From NCBI RefSeq assembly GCF_018612875.1, contig NZ_JAGGRI010000011.1, positions 38,281 to 102,280 on the forward strand: 64,000 bases of DNA, given 5' to 3'. A program made the position numbers and the translations under genes. Under the pieces are notes generated by a model, which did no database searches, was not told the origin of the DNA, and saw only the letters and a program-made list of their open reading frames with translations. Within the stretch, counting starts at the first letter, position 1, and each line of letters starts with the position of its first letter. This stretch comes from Lysobacter sp. ISL-50. Lineage in GTDB: Bacteria; Pseudomonadota; Gammaproteobacteria; Xanthomonadales; Xanthomonadaceae. Positions 11,382 through 20,615 of the stretch are shown in pieces.

Positions 11382-12368
11382 CTTTTGTAGGAGGGCCTTC
11401 AGGCCCGATGCCTTTCGATCAGGCGCGACAAACTTTCCGGCGATCTGAGCCAACAGCATCGGGGCTGAAGCCCCTCCCACAAGAGCCCGGCTCTGCCCCC
11501 CTCGAAAGCTTTTGTGGGAGGGCCTTCAGGCCCGACGCCTTTCAATCAGGCGCGACAAACTTTCCGGCGATTTGAGCGAACAGCATCGGGGCTGAAGCCC
11601 CTCCCACAAGAGCCCAGCTCTGCCCCCTCGAAAGCTTTTGTGGGAGGGCCCTCAGGCCCGATGCCTTTCGATCAGACGCGACAAACTTTCCGGCGATTTG
11701 AGCGAACAGCATCGGGGCTGAAGCCCCTCCCACAAGAGCCCGGCTCCGCCTCGAAGGCTTTTGTGGGAGGGCCTTCAGGCTCGATGCCTTTCGATCAGGC
11801 GCGACGGACTTTCCGGCGATTTGAGCGAACAGCATCGGGGCTGAAGCCCCTCCTACAAGAGCCCGACTCTGCCGCCGAAGGCTTTTGTGGGAGGGCCTTC
11901 AGGCCCGATGCCTTCCGATCAGGCGCGACAAGCTTTCCGGCGAGTTGAGCCAACAACATCGGGGCTGAAGCCCCTCCTACAAGAGCCCGGCTCTGCCGCC
12001 GAAGGCTTTTGTGGGAGGGCCTTCAGGCCCGATGCCTTCCGATCAGGCGCGACAAGCTTTCCGGCGAGTTGAGCCAACAGCATCGGGGCTGAAGCCCCTC
12101 CTACAAGAGCCCGGCTCTGCCTTCGAAAGCTTTTGTGGGAGGGCCTTTAGGCCCGATGCCTTTCGATCAGGCGCGACAGGCTTTCCGGCGATTTGAGCCA
12201 ACAGCATCGGGGCTGAAGCCCCTCCTACAAGAGCCCGGCTCCGCCCTCGAAGGCTTTTGTGGGAGGGCCTTCAGGCCCGATGCCTTTCGATCACGCGCGA
12301 CAGACTTTCCGGCGATCTGAGCCAACAGCATCGGGGCTGAAGCCCCTCCTACAAGAGCCCGACTCTGC
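11382..12368. repeat. Tandem array of eight REP-like palindromic units (about 124 nt each)
   Basis: Units begin at 11382, 11509, 11635, 11758, 11882, 12006, 12130 and 12254; the spacing settles at exactly 124 nt in the last four steps. Each unit has a left arm GAGGGCCTTCAGGCCC, a GATGC box, a conserved middle with ATCAGGCGCGACA and TTTCCGGCGA, a GCATC box and a right arm GGGGCTGAAGCCCC, then a GAGCCCGGCTCTGCC linker. The units differ by a few substitutions, so this is an amplified head-to-tail version of the element found singly elsewhere. Short frames of about 61 codons inside it are by-products of the repeat. It fills the space between pilU and maiA. Confidence 0.95.
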
Positions 12369-12377
12369 CGCAGATGC

Positions 12378-13040
12378 TCAGCCCGGCGGGCGGTCGGGCT
12401 GATTCTCGGGCAACGCCTTGTCGAACTCGGGCAAGGCCAGGCAGGCCTGTTCGATGCGCAGGATGGTCGGGAACGCTTCCAGCGGCACGCCGAAGCGGCG
12501 CGCGTTGTACAACTGCGGGATCAGGCAGCAGTCGGCCAGGCCCGGGGCGTCGCCTTCGCAGTAGGTGCCGGTGGCGGCGTCCTCGGCCAGCATCGTCTCC
12601 ACCGCGGTGAAGCCTTCGATGATCCAGTGCTTGACCCAACCGTCGCGCTCGGGCTGCGGAACGTTCCAGGTGCCGTCCAGGTACTGCAGCACACGCAGGT
12701 TGTTGAGCGGGTGGATTTCGCAGGCGATGGTCTGGGCGATCGCGCGCACGCGATGGCGATCGCGCGCGGTCACCGGCAGCAGGTTCGGCCGCGGCCAGGT
12801 TTCGTCCAGGTATTCCAGGATCGCGATGGATTGCGTCAGCGTGCGCGCGCCGTGCTGCAGCACCGGCACCAGCCCCTGCGGGTTGAGCGCGCGATAGGCC
12901 GGATCGTGCTGCTCGCCGCCGTTGCGGACCAGATGGATCGGGACGATCTCGTACTCCAGGCCCTTCAGGTTGAGCCCGATGCGCACGCGATAGGACGCGC
13001 TGGACCGCCAGTACGAATACAGCCGCAGTTGATCGCTCAC
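12378..13040 (-). CDS. maiA: Maleylacetoacetate isomerase (zeta-class GST)
   Basis: 220 residues from a GTG at 13040 (MSDQLRLYSYWRSSASYRVRIGLNLKG). The SSASYRVRI stretch is the catalytic Ser-Ser-x-x-x-x-R-V-R-I signature of maleylacetoacetate isomerases. The thioredoxin-like N-domain ends near NPQGLVPVL and the SIAILEYLDE glutathione-binding stretch follows; the C-domain is all-alpha. It converts maleylacetoacetate to fumarylacetoacetate with glutathione. It lies 188 nt downstream of fahA on the same strand, forming a probable fahA-maiA unit. In-frame upstream codons to 13139 look non-coding and were excluded. Confidence 0.92.
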   Translation of the reverse strand: MSDQLRLYSYWRSSASYRVRIGLNLKGLEYEIVPIHLVRNGGEQHDPAYRALNPQGLVPVLQHGARTLTQSIAILEYLDETWPRPNLLPVTARDRHRVRAIAQTIACEIHPLNNLRVLQYLDGTWNVPQPERDGWVKHWIIEGFTAVETMLAEDAATGTYCEGDAPGLADCCLIPQLYNARRFGVPLEAFPTILRIEQACLALPEFDKALPENQPDRPPG

Positions 13041-13228
13041 CGGATGGCCTTGAAAGAGAACCGAGTGGAGAGTAACGAGGAACGCGTGCGTTCGGGGTCG
13101 ATCGCAACGCCGGGGCTGCGACTGGCGCCTGGTTTCCACGCACGCGTCCAGGCGTCGACGCGCACCTTACCGGGATGCGCGCCGCAACACGTCGGAACGG
13201 GCGACCACTCGTCCCGCGCGCGATGCCG

Positions 13229-14215
13229 TCAGGCGGAAGGCCGCTCCATGCGCTGCTCGATCGCGCCGAACAGGCTGCTGCCGTCGGCGTCGAGCATCTC
13301 GATGCGCACGACGTCGCCGAACTTCATGAACGGGGTCAGCGGCTTGCCGTGCTCCAGCGTTTCCACGGTGCGGCGCTCGGCGAAGCACGACGCGCCCAGG
13401 CTGGTGTCCTCGTTGGCGACCGTGCCGGAACCGACGATGGTGCCGGCCGACAAGGGCCGGGTCTTGGCCGCATGCGCCACCAGCTGGGCGAAGTTGAACT
13501 GCATGTCGATCCCGGCTTCCGGCGCGCCGAACCATTCGCCGTTGATGTGGGTCGTCAGCGGGCGATGGACCTTGCTGTCGATCCAGGCCGGGCCGAGTTC
13601 GTCCGGAGTCACGAACACCGGGCTCAGCGCCGAACGCGGCTTGGACTGCAGGAAGCCGAAGCCCTTCGCCAGTTCGTTCGGAATCAGATTGCGCAGCGAG
13701 ACATCGTTGACCAGGCCGATCAGCTGGATGTGGCCGGCGGCGTCGTCCGGGGTGACTGCCATCGGCACGTCGTCGGTGACGATCACCACTTCGGCTTCCA
13801 GGTCGATGCCGTAGTCCTCGCTGACCACGCGCACCGGGTCGCGCGGGCCGTAGAAGCCGGCGCTGACGGCCTGGTACATCAGCGGGTCGCTGTAGAAGCT
13901 CTCCGGCACCTCGGCGCCGCGGGCGCGGCGCACGCGCTCGACGTGCGGCAGGTAGGCGCTGCCATCGACGAACTCATACGCGCGCGGCAAGGGCGCGGCG
14001 AGCGCGGCGAAATCGACGTCGAACGCGCCCTCGGCGCTGCCCTCGTTGAGCGCATCGGACAAGGCGTTCAAGCGCGGCGCGGTGTTGGACCAGTCCTCCA
14101 GCGCGCGCTGCAGGGTCGGCGCGATGCCGGTGGCGCGCACGGCGCGGCTCAGGTCGCGCGAGACGACGATCAGCGTGCCGTCGCGGCCGCCTTCCTTCAG
14201 GGAACCAAGCTTCAT
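13229..14215 (-). CDS. fahA: Fumarylacetoacetate hydrolase
   Basis: 328 residues, the size of bacterial fumarylacetoacetases that lack the long eukaryotic N-domain. The metal-binding carboxylates fit YGIDLEAEVVIVTDDVP (about 135-151), and VNDVSLRNLIPNE and the later GSGTVANEDTS loop are typical of the family. It cleaves fumarylacetoacetate to fumarate and acetoacetate, the last step of tyrosine degradation. The ATG at 14215 is followed by maiA. A palindrome at 14253-14270, just upstream of the start, matches the operator of the hpd locus with one change per half site, so both loci are probably controlled by the MarR-type protein at 62930. Confidence 0.93.
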   Translation of the reverse strand: MKLGSLKEGGRDGTLIVVSRDLSRAVRATGIAPTLQRALEDWSNTAPRLNALSDALNEGSAEGAFDVDFAALAAPLPRAYEFVDGSAYLPHVERVRRARGAEVPESFYSDPLMYQAVSAGFYGPRDPVRVVSEDYGIDLEAEVVIVTDDVPMAVTPDDAAGHIQLIGLVNDVSLRNLIPNELAKGFGFLQSKPRSALSPVFVTPDELGPAWIDSKVHRPLTTHINGEWFGAPEAGIDMQFNFAQLVAHAAKTRPLSAGTIVGSGTVANEDTSLGASCFAERRTVETLEHGKPLTPFMKFGDVVRIEMLDADGSSLFGAIEQRMERPSA

Positions 14216-14252
14216 CCAGACCTCGATGTCGTTTCAGGGCGCCGCGGCGCAA

Positions 14253-14270
14253 TGGTTTCAATTGTAACCA
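14253..14270 (-). promoter_or_regulatory. Predicted HpdR-type operator and -10 box of fahA-maiA
   Basis: The 18-nt palindrome TGGTTTCA-AT-TGTAACCA lies 38-55 nt before the fahA ATG. Its core GTTTCA-NN-TGTAAC equals the hpd operator core GTTTCA-NN-TGAAAC except for one base. On the minus strand the palindrome contains TACAAT, a good -10 box, so a bound repressor would block RNA polymerase. No strong -35 is visible. Confidence 0.7.
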
Positions 14271-14559
14271 CTAGCGGCGCCATTGGCAGCCGCACGGGTC
14301 GCAGGCGACACGCAGCGGGCCCGGGCCGGCCGCAAACCCGCCGTTCCGCCGCCCAAGCCCCGCCGGGACAGCGTTTGCGCGCCCCGCCGAAGCCCGCCGC
14401 CGCCCGCTTCGCCGGCCATTTTGCCGCCTTCCGGGCCGGCCCGAAAAAAATTTGAGATCCGCTGATGGGTGCGGCCGCCCTTCTGCGGTTTGTTGAGTTA
14501 AGCGCGGCGTGGTCACGCCCGGGTTCGCCGGGACAGACCCAGCCGGGAAGAGCCGGGAT

Positions 14560-14642
14560 TTGGGATTAGAGATTCGGGATTGGCAAGCCAGAAACGACGC
14601 AGCCGCTTCACCAATCCGAATCCCCAATCCCAAATCCCGGCC
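14560..14642. repeat. AATCCC-type dispersed inverted repeat, copy 1
   Basis: GGGATTTGGGATTAGAGATTC on one side and GAATCCCCAATCCCAAATCCC on the other, about 35 nt apart, forming a long imperfect hairpin. Related copies are at 24066-24106 and 39778-39896. The gap 14271-14707 has no gene. Confidence 0.8.
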
Positions 14643-14707
14643 TCACCAGTTGAGGGCTCGTCCCTCTGCGACCGCGTGATTTTCCAATCATGCCTATGGA
14701 GTCCACC

Positions 14708-16675
14708 ATGAAAATCCAGTCCTCTTCGCTGCTCCTGCGCGCCCTGCCGGCCGCGCTCGCCCTGTGCGTCGCCACCGGCGCCAACGCCCAGGCCCTCACC
14801 ATCGACGTGGTCAACCCGATCAAGGACGGCAGGGTCGTGTTCGAAGCGCTCGGCCCGGCCCAGGTCGGCGGCGCCAAGCAAGGCCGCGTGTCGCTGCGCA
14901 TGGGTATCCGCAACGACGGCGCCACGCCGCTGAAGATCACCAAGGTCGAGATCCTCAACCAGCTCGCGTCCAACTTCCTGGCCCCGGTCGAAATCGCCCC
15001 GGGCACCCAGTACGCGTTCCAGAACTGCAATTGCGACTACGAAAACGCGGACCCGAACGCGCCGGACGTGCCGGCCTCGTTCCCGATCATCATCAGCGCG
15101 CCCTACCCGACCACGGTCAAGGTCGCGGTCTACGTGCAGGGCTTCTCCGCGCCGGTGATCAAGAACCTGCCCTTCGCCGCCGCCACCAACGACAACGGCC
15201 CGCTGCGCTTCCCGGGCAAGGCCACCGATCTGCGCTTCAACGAAGCCTGGCAGACCTCGAGCAACCACGTCGGCGGCAGCCAGGCCTATGGCCTGGACAA
15301 CAGCGTCACCGGCTGGGACGGCGACTCCTGGGACGATCGCCGCCCGGGCGCGGATTCGACCAAGCCCGAAGGCCGCCGCGCCTATGGCCTGCCGCTGTAC
15401 GCGATGGCCGACGGCATCGTCTGCGAAGGCCTCAACGATCTGCCGGAGTGGAAGAACTATCCGCGCGTGTCGAAGGAAATCGAACCCGAGCCGATCGCGC
15501 CGAGCACCGGCCAGTATTCGGCCGGCGGCAACTTCCTCAAGATCCAGGCCGGTAACGAAGTCGCCCTGTACGCGCACATGCAGCCCGGCTCGATCCCGGC
15601 CGAACTGCTGGTGCCCGGCGCGGTCATCAAGCAAGGCCAGTATCTGGGCAAGGTCGGCTACACCGGCCAATCCAGCGGCCCGCACGTGCATGTGCACGTC
15701 AGCCAGGAAACCTCGCCGGGTTCGTGCGTCGGCAACTCCGTGCGTCCGCGTCCGATGACCTTCGCCCAGCTGCAGAGCCTGACCCGCACCGAAGCCACCG
15801 CGATGGCCGGCGCCAACAGCATGGACCCGACCGACTGGACCGCGCTGAGCAACCACTCCGCGCCGCATCCCTTCAGCCTGCTGTATCCGGCCAGCACCCC
15901 GTACGCGTTCGACGCCGCCGAAACCGACAACAGGACCTACCTGGGAGTGTGGCGCGCCAGCAACGAGATCGAGATGCGCATCAACAAGCCCAGCTGGACC
16001 GCCTTCACCCAGAAGCGCACCGAGCTGATCGCCGACGGCTTCCGCCTGGAGAATATCGACACCTATGTCGAGAACGGCGACCGTCACTTCGTCGGCGTGT
16101 TCAAGCGCGAAACCGGCAGCGGTGCTCTGTACAACGCCGACAGCTGGGAAAACTTCACCGCGGTGTGGAAGCAACTCAGCGACGACGGTCAGCGCCTGGT
16201 GGATATGACCACCTACCTGAGCGGCACCACCCGCCACTACGTCGGCGTGTTCCGTCCGGGCACCGGCAACGCCGGCCTGTGGAGCCACACCGGTTTCAGC
16301 GCCTTCGCCAATCAGCGCGAAATCGCCAAGGGCCTGGGGCTGCGCCTGATCGACATGGAAAGCTTCGACATCGGCAATGGTCAGCGCCAGTTCGTCGGCG
16401 TGTACCGCGAAGGCACCGACAGCACCGCGCTGTGGCGTTCGACCTCGTGGAGCGGCTTCACCGCGAAGTGGGACGAGTTGTCCGACAACGGCTACCGCCT
16501 GATCGATGTCGACACCTTCGTCGATGCCGGCGTGCGCAACTATGTCGGCGTGTTCCGCGCCGGTTCCGGCGGCCATGCGCTGGAAGCGGTCAAGGGCTGG
16601 CAGGGTCTGTTCCAGTCGTCGGAGAAGTACGCCACCAAGGGCTTGCGACTGGTGGATGTGCAAGCGATCGAGTGA
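14708..16675 (+). CDS. Secreted M23 (LytM-type) metallopeptidase with four C-terminal tandem repeats
   Basis: 655 residues with a Sec signal peptide ending GANAQA. The start at 14708 is preceded by GGAG; an ATG at 14690 is less likely. Residues about 190-345 form the peptidase: an NHVGGSQAYGLDN segment supplies the first His/Asp zinc ligands, YAHM is near 290, and H326-V-H328-V-H330 holds the HxH motif. From about 400 to the end there are four repeats of about 62 residues with the pattern YVGVFR...W..F......L...G.RLVDM.TY, like the bacterial tandem repeat domain BTRD1. It probably cleaves peptidoglycan or peptide bonds outside the cell; Lysobacter lytic enzymes of this clan attack other microbes. 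Target specificity is not readable. Confidence 0.88.
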   Translation: MKIQSSSLLLRALPAALALCVATGANAQALTIDVVNPIKDGRVVFEALGPAQVGGAKQGRVSLRMGIRNDGATPLKITKVEILNQLASNFLAPVEIAPGTQYAFQNCNCDYENADPNAPDVPASFPIIISAPYPTTVKVAVYVQGFSAPVIKNLPFAAATNDNGPLRFPGKATDLRFNEAWQTSSNHVGGSQAYGLDNSVTGWDGDSWDDRRPGADSTKPEGRRAYGLPLYAMADGIVCEGLNDLPEWKNYPRVSKEIEPEPIAPSTGQYSAGGNFLKIQAGNEVALYAHMQPGSIPAELLVPGAVIKQGQYLGKVGYTGQSSGPHVHVHVSQETSPGSCVGNSVRPRPMTFAQLQSLTRTEATAMAGANSMDPTDWTALSNHSAPHPFSLLYPASTPYAFDAAETDNRTYLGVWRASNEIEMRINKPSWTAFTQKRTELIADGFRLENIDTYVENGDRHFVGVFKRETGSGALYNADSWENFTAVWKQLSDDGQRLVDMTTYLSGTTRHYVGVFRPGTGNAGLWSHTGFSAFANQREIAKGLGLRLIDMESFDIGNGQRQFVGVYREGTDSTALWRSTSWSGFTAKWDELSDNGYRLIDVDTFVDAGVRNYVGVFRAGSGGHALEAVKGWQGLFQSSEKYATKGLRLVDVQAIE

Positions 16676-16771
16676 TTGCTTGAGGGGGGCTGGGCTGGGC
16701 TTGGCTTGGTTCGGTTCATTCGGCCCGGCTTGATAGTCAGCTCAGCGCGGGGTTAGGTTCAGCGCAATGAG

Positions 16772-16799
16772 AAACGCCGCCTACGGGCGGCGTTTTTTT
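16772..16799 (+). terminator. Rho-independent terminator after the M23 peptidase
   Basis: AAACGCCGCC-TACG-GGCGGCGTTT with a seven-T run, about 100 nt downstream of the stop. Confidence 0.92.
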
Positions 16800-16879
16800 G
16801 TCTGGACGATGCTCGTCGGCGGCAGTGCGGTCGCGGGTGCGAACATCTTCTGGCAGAGAACGCTACGTGCCTCTCCAGA

Positions 16880-16975
16880 TCGTCATTCCCGCGAACGCGG
16901 GAATCCAGCGACTTTCGTGCGGTGGCGACTAAAGACACTGGATTCCCGCGTTCGCGGGAATGACGGAAGTAATAC
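16880..16975. repeat. ATTCCCGCG-type inverted repeat pair
   Basis: GTCATTCCCGCGAACGCGGG and its inverse CCCGCGTTCGCGGGAATGAC are about 50 nt apart; each arm is itself palindromic (CCCGCGNNCGCGGG). One more copy lies at 40371-40400. It is in the gap between the M23 gene and the kinase gene. Confidence 0.85.
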
Positions 16976-17004
16976 GTGCAGGGCCCGCCCTCCATCCTGC
17001 CCAG

Positions 17005-19788
17005 TCACCTCACCGCCATCTGCAACCTGGCCTGCCCACTCTCCAGCGCATTCAATCGCCGCAACAATTCCGACTCGCGGTGCAATTCGCGCCGCAGCAC
17101 CGGCGCGGCCGATTGCAGTTGCCGCCGCATCCCGGCGACATCGCCGCGCGCCAGCAGCACCTCGGCGTACGGCACCCGCGCCTTGGCGGTCTTGAGCTGT
17201 TGCTCGCCGCTGGCCTGCGCGCTGTCGGCGACTACCCGCGCCCAGCCGCGCTCGGCCTCGCCCCAGTCGCCGCGGCGCTGCGCGAGTTCGGCCTGCAACG
17301 CCGGAATGCGCGCGAGCATGAAGGCGTTGTATTCGCCCTGCGCGACATTCAGCGCCGCCAATTCCGCGCCGGCCTCATCGAGGCGGTCGCGGCTGAGCAG
17401 CCATTCGATCCGGGTCAGTTCCACCATCAACAATCCGGCGTGATCCTCGCCGTGCTGCTTGCGCCAGATCGACATGGAGTGCTCGATGAACGGCTGCGCC
17501 TGCTCGGTGCGGCCGGAGCGCGCCAGCAGCCGTCCGAGCGCGCTTTCCACCCGCAACACACGGCGTTCGTCCGGGCCCAGGTGTTCGCGCCGGATCGACA
17601 AGGCCTCGCGCCAGCGTCGCTCGGCCTCGCCGACATCGCCGCGTTCGTCGGCCAGCACCGCCCAGTTGTTGAGCACGCGCCCGTAGTCGAGGCTGCGCTT
17701 GCCGGCGACCACGCCCAGGATCGCCAGCGCGGCGCGGTAGTGCTCGTCGGCCTGGCGCGTCTCGCCCAGATCCTGCGCGGCGTTGGCCAGATCGGAATGG
17801 ATGTTGGCAACCATGTCGCTCTGCTCGCCGTACAGATCGCGCGCCAGCGTCAGATTCTCGACCAGCTCGCGACGCATGTCCTCGGCGCGCCCCTGCCCGA
17901 ACAAGGCCTTGGCCAAGCCGAACTGATTGAGCTGCACCGCCACCGTGTTCGCGCCGATCTGTCGCGACAGCTGCAAGGCCTCGCGGAAGGTCTGCTCGGC
18001 GCGCTTGAGTTCGCCGCGGCGCAGATACAGTTGCGCCAGATGGCCGAGCATCGCGGCGCGCTGCTCCGGCGACTGCGCCATCGCGTACTTGCCGCGCAAT
18101 CGCCGGGATTGTTCGAAGGCGCGTTCGGCCGGGTCGTACTGGCTGTCGGCCACCAAGGCCAGACCGAGGGTGTCGTAGGCATCGGCCAGCGCGCGCGGCT
18201 CGCCCTCGCCTTCGCTCAGCGCCAACGCGCGCCGCGCGACCGCGACCGCCTGCGGGCCGTACTGGCGATCGCTCATCGAACGCGACAATTCCGCCAGCGC
18301 CTGCGCGGCCTGATCCGGACGCGCCACCGCCGGATCGAGAAACTCCTTCGCCGCCTGATCCAGCAGCGCCTCGGCGCGCTGCGGCTGGCCGAGGTTGCGA
18401 TAGGCGCGGCCGAGCACCGCGCGCAACCGCGCGCGGATCGCCGGCGTGTCGTTCAACCCTTGCCCGATGCGCGCCGCCGAAGCGTCGAGCACTTGCCGCG
18501 CACTGACCTCCTCATCGGCGCGCGCGCCGCGCATGCGCGGGTCAGCGGCGTCGAAGGCCGAGACCAGAAATTCGCTGACCTGCTCGGCGACCGCGGCCTC
18601 GCGCTGGGCGCGCGCGCGCTCGGTGGTGACGCGCCAGACGAATCCGCCGGCCAGCAACAGCACCGTCGCGGTCGCGGCGGTTTCGCGCCAATGCCGGCGC
18701 AGATAACGGGTGCTGCGGTAACTCCAGGTCGGCGGCCGCGCGGTCACCGTGCGCCAGTCCAGATGGCGGCCGATGTCCTGCGACAAAGCCTCGACCGAGG
18801 AATAGCGTTTGCGCGGGTCCAGGTCGCAGGCGCGCGCGGCGATCGCGTCCAGGTCGCCGCGCAATTGCGAGCGCCACGCGCAATCGGCCTGCGCCAGCTC
18901 GCTCGGCAGCGGCACCGGCGTGTCGCGATCGGCCAGCGTGCGCGCGAGCGTATTGCAGGCGAGCAGCTCGGTCAGCAGCACGCCGAGCGCGAACACATCG
19001 CTGACCACGCTGACCCGCGCGCCGCCGAGCAGTTCCGGGCTGGCGTAAGCCGGCGTGCAGAAAGTGTTGTTGCGTTCGCCGTCGCCTTGCTGCCGGTCCA
19101 GCACCTGGGCGATGCCGAAATCCAGCAGCACCGGCTCGCCATCGTCCAGCACCAGCACGTTGCCGGGCTTGAGGTCGCAATGCACGATCAGGCGCTGGTG
19201 CGCGCTCTGCACCGCGCCGCAGATGCGCTGGAACAGATGCAGGCGCTGGCGCAGGTCCGGCGCGCGCCGGTCGCAGTAGTCGTCCAGCGCCCGCCCGGGC
19301 ACGTACTCCATCACCAGATACGGCTGCCCGGTCGGGGTGGTGCCGCCGTCGTACAGGCGGGCGATGTTCGGATGCTGCAGTTCGGCCAGCAGCTGCCGTT
19401 CGGCCGCCAGGCGCTGGGCGAATTCCGCTTGATTGACCGCGTTGCTGCGCAACAGCTTGATCGCGACCTGCTGGCGGAACAGCCCATCGACGCGTTCGGC
19501 GGTGAACACCGTGCCCATGCCGCCGCTGGCCAATCGCTCGACCAGCAACCAGGCATCGAGCCGGTCGCCGGCCTGCAGTTCGCTGCCGCCGCTGTCGGCG
19601 AGCAACTCGCCCAGCGGCCGCGCGACCTGGCCGAAGGCCTCGGTCTGCGCGCCGAGCAGTTGCAGGACTTCCTCGATCAGCGAATCGTCGTCGCTGAGCG
19701 CGCGCAACTGCTCGCGCCAGCGCTCGGCCGGCAGATCGCAGACCGCATCGAACAAGCGGCGCAGTTCCTGCCAACGCTGAGTTTGCAT
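17005..19788 (-). CDS. Membrane Ser/Thr protein kinase with C-terminal TPR region
   Basis: 927 residues. The kinase domain (about 80-345) has the glycine loop LASGGMGTVF at 86-95, lysine K111 in VAIKLL, the catalytic loop HCDLKPGN at 203-210 and DFG at 223-225. One hydrophobic segment at about 371-386 anchors it in the inner membrane. The remaining 540 residues outside are helical repeats of TPR type (for example RRGELKRAEQTFREALQLSRQ). The upstream gene, 28 nt away, encodes an ECF sigma factor; sigma-kinase pairs of this layout are common in Lysobacter, planctomycetes and acidobacteria. The TPR part may sense a partner and the kinase may act on the sigma factor, but this is inference. Confidence 0.93.
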   Translation of the reverse strand: MQTQRWQELRRLFDAVCDLPAERWREQLRALSDDDSLIEEVLQLLGAQTEAFGQVARPLGELLADSGGSELQAGDRLDAWLLVERLASGGMGTVFTAERVDGLFRQQVAIKLLRSNAVNQAEFAQRLAAERQLLAELQHPNIARLYDGGTTPTGQPYLVMEYVPGRALDDYCDRRAPDLRQRLHLFQRICGAVQSAHQRLIVHCDLKPGNVLVLDDGEPVLLDFGIAQVLDRQQGDGERNNTFCTPAYASPELLGGARVSVVSDVFALGVLLTELLACNTLARTLADRDTPVPLPSELAQADCAWRSQLRGDLDAIAARACDLDPRKRYSSVEALSQDIGRHLDWRTVTARPPTWSYRSTRYLRRHWRETAATATVLLLAGGFVWRVTTERARAQREAAVAEQVSEFLVSAFDAADPRMRGARADEEVSARQVLDASAARIGQGLNDTPAIRARLRAVLGRAYRNLGQPQRAEALLDQAAKEFLDPAVARPDQAAQALAELSRSMSDRQYGPQAVAVARRALALSEGEGEPRALADAYDTLGLALVADSQYDPAERAFEQSRRLRGKYAMAQSPEQRAAMLGHLAQLYLRRGELKRAEQTFREALQLSRQIGANTVAVQLNQFGLAKALFGQGRAEDMRRELVENLTLARDLYGEQSDMVANIHSDLANAAQDLGETRQADEHYRAALAILGVVAGKRSLDYGRVLNNWAVLADERGDVGEAERRWREALSIRREHLGPDERRVLRVESALGRLLARSGRTEQAQPFIEHSMSIWRKQHGEDHAGLLMVELTRIEWLLSRDRLDEAGAELAALNVAQGEYNAFMLARIPALQAELAQRRGDWGEAERGWARVVADSAQASGEQQLKTAKARVPYAEVLLARGDVAGMRRQLQSAAPVLRRELHRESELLRRLNALESGQARLQMAVR

Positions 19789-19816
19789 ATCGTCTCCTGC
19801 GCGGCGCGGGGCCGGT

Positions 19817-20368
19817 TCAACTCAACTGCTGGCTCAACCAGGCGCGGGCGAAACGCAGGTCGCGCTCGACCGTGGGCGTGGAGACTTCCAGCACGCAGGC
19901 GATATCGCGCTGCTCCATGCCGCCGAAATAAGCCATCTCGACCGCGCGCGCGGCGCGCGGGTCGCGTTCGGACAAACGTTGCAGCGCATCGTGCAAGGCC
20001 AGCACGTCGAAACCGACGGTCTGCCCGCCCTGCAGATCGGCCTGCGACAAGGTCAGCATCACCGGCCGCGCGCCGCGCTTGTCGGCCGCCCGCGCCCGCG
20101 CTTCGTCCACCAGCACCGAACGCATCTTCAGCGAGGCCAGCGCGTAGAAGTGCGCGCGGTCCTGCCAATCCACGTCGCTGCCGATCAGCCGGATCAGCGC
20201 TTCGTTGACCAGCGAGGTCGCCTGCAGCGTGCGGTCGCCGCCGCGCGCGCCCAGGCGCGCCGCGGCCATGCCGCGCAGGGTGTCGTAGACCTGCGCGAAC
20301 AATCGATCGCGCGAGGCGATATCGCCACCGCGCCAGTCGTGCAGCAATCGAGTCAGATCCTCGCTCAT
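19817..20368 (-). CDS. ECF-type sigma factor of the kinase-linked group (Sig-70_X6/ECF-G-like)
   Basis: 183 residues from the ATG at 20368 (MSEDLTRLLHDWRGGD). Region 2 is at about 20-95 (RLFAQVYDTLRGMAAARLG ... ALASLKMRSVLVDEARAR) and region 4 at about 125-180 with the helix-turn-helix QRDIACVLEVSTPTVERDL. No anti-sigma gene is nearby; instead a TPR Ser/Thr kinase follows after 28 nt. This suggests control by phosphorylation rather than by a membrane anti-sigma factor. The region 20370-20615 upstream holds no gene I can support. Confidence 0.9.
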   Translation of the reverse strand: MSEDLTRLLHDWRGGDIASRDRLFAQVYDTLRGMAAARLGARGGDRTLQATSLVNEALIRLIGSDVDWQDRAHFYALASLKMRSVLVDEARARAADKRGARPVMLTLSQADLQGGQTVGFDVLALHDALQRLSERDPRAARAVEMAYFGGMEQRDIACVLEVSTPTVERDLRFARAWLSQQLS

Positions 20369-20615
20369 GCGCGTCCCCCGACGCCGCTTCGCCCCTGCGC
20401 GCGGATGGTAGCCGAGCGGGCGCGGCGCAGAGGCAGAATGCGCGAGGCGGCAGATCGCAGACGCGACGGACGGCACGGTTCGACGGGTCGCCGGGCGCGG
20501 CGGTGTGCGAGTCGGGCCGTTGTCGGGCGCGGCTGGACCGCCGGCGAGCGCAGGTACGGGCCTGTGCGGGCGCCGTTTGCGCCACGCTATCGCCGCATCG
20601 CCCGGCCCGGAAAAC

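Noticed and set aside
11382..12368. CRISPR array or a family of 61-residue repeat proteins
   Set aside because: The units are 124 nt, nearly identical along their whole length without unique spacers, and internally palindromic; the short frames only translate the repeat.
16960..20208. A 1082-codon plus-strand frame opposite the kinase
   Set aside because: The minus strand carries a complete kinase with all catalytic motifs; the antisense product has no domain.
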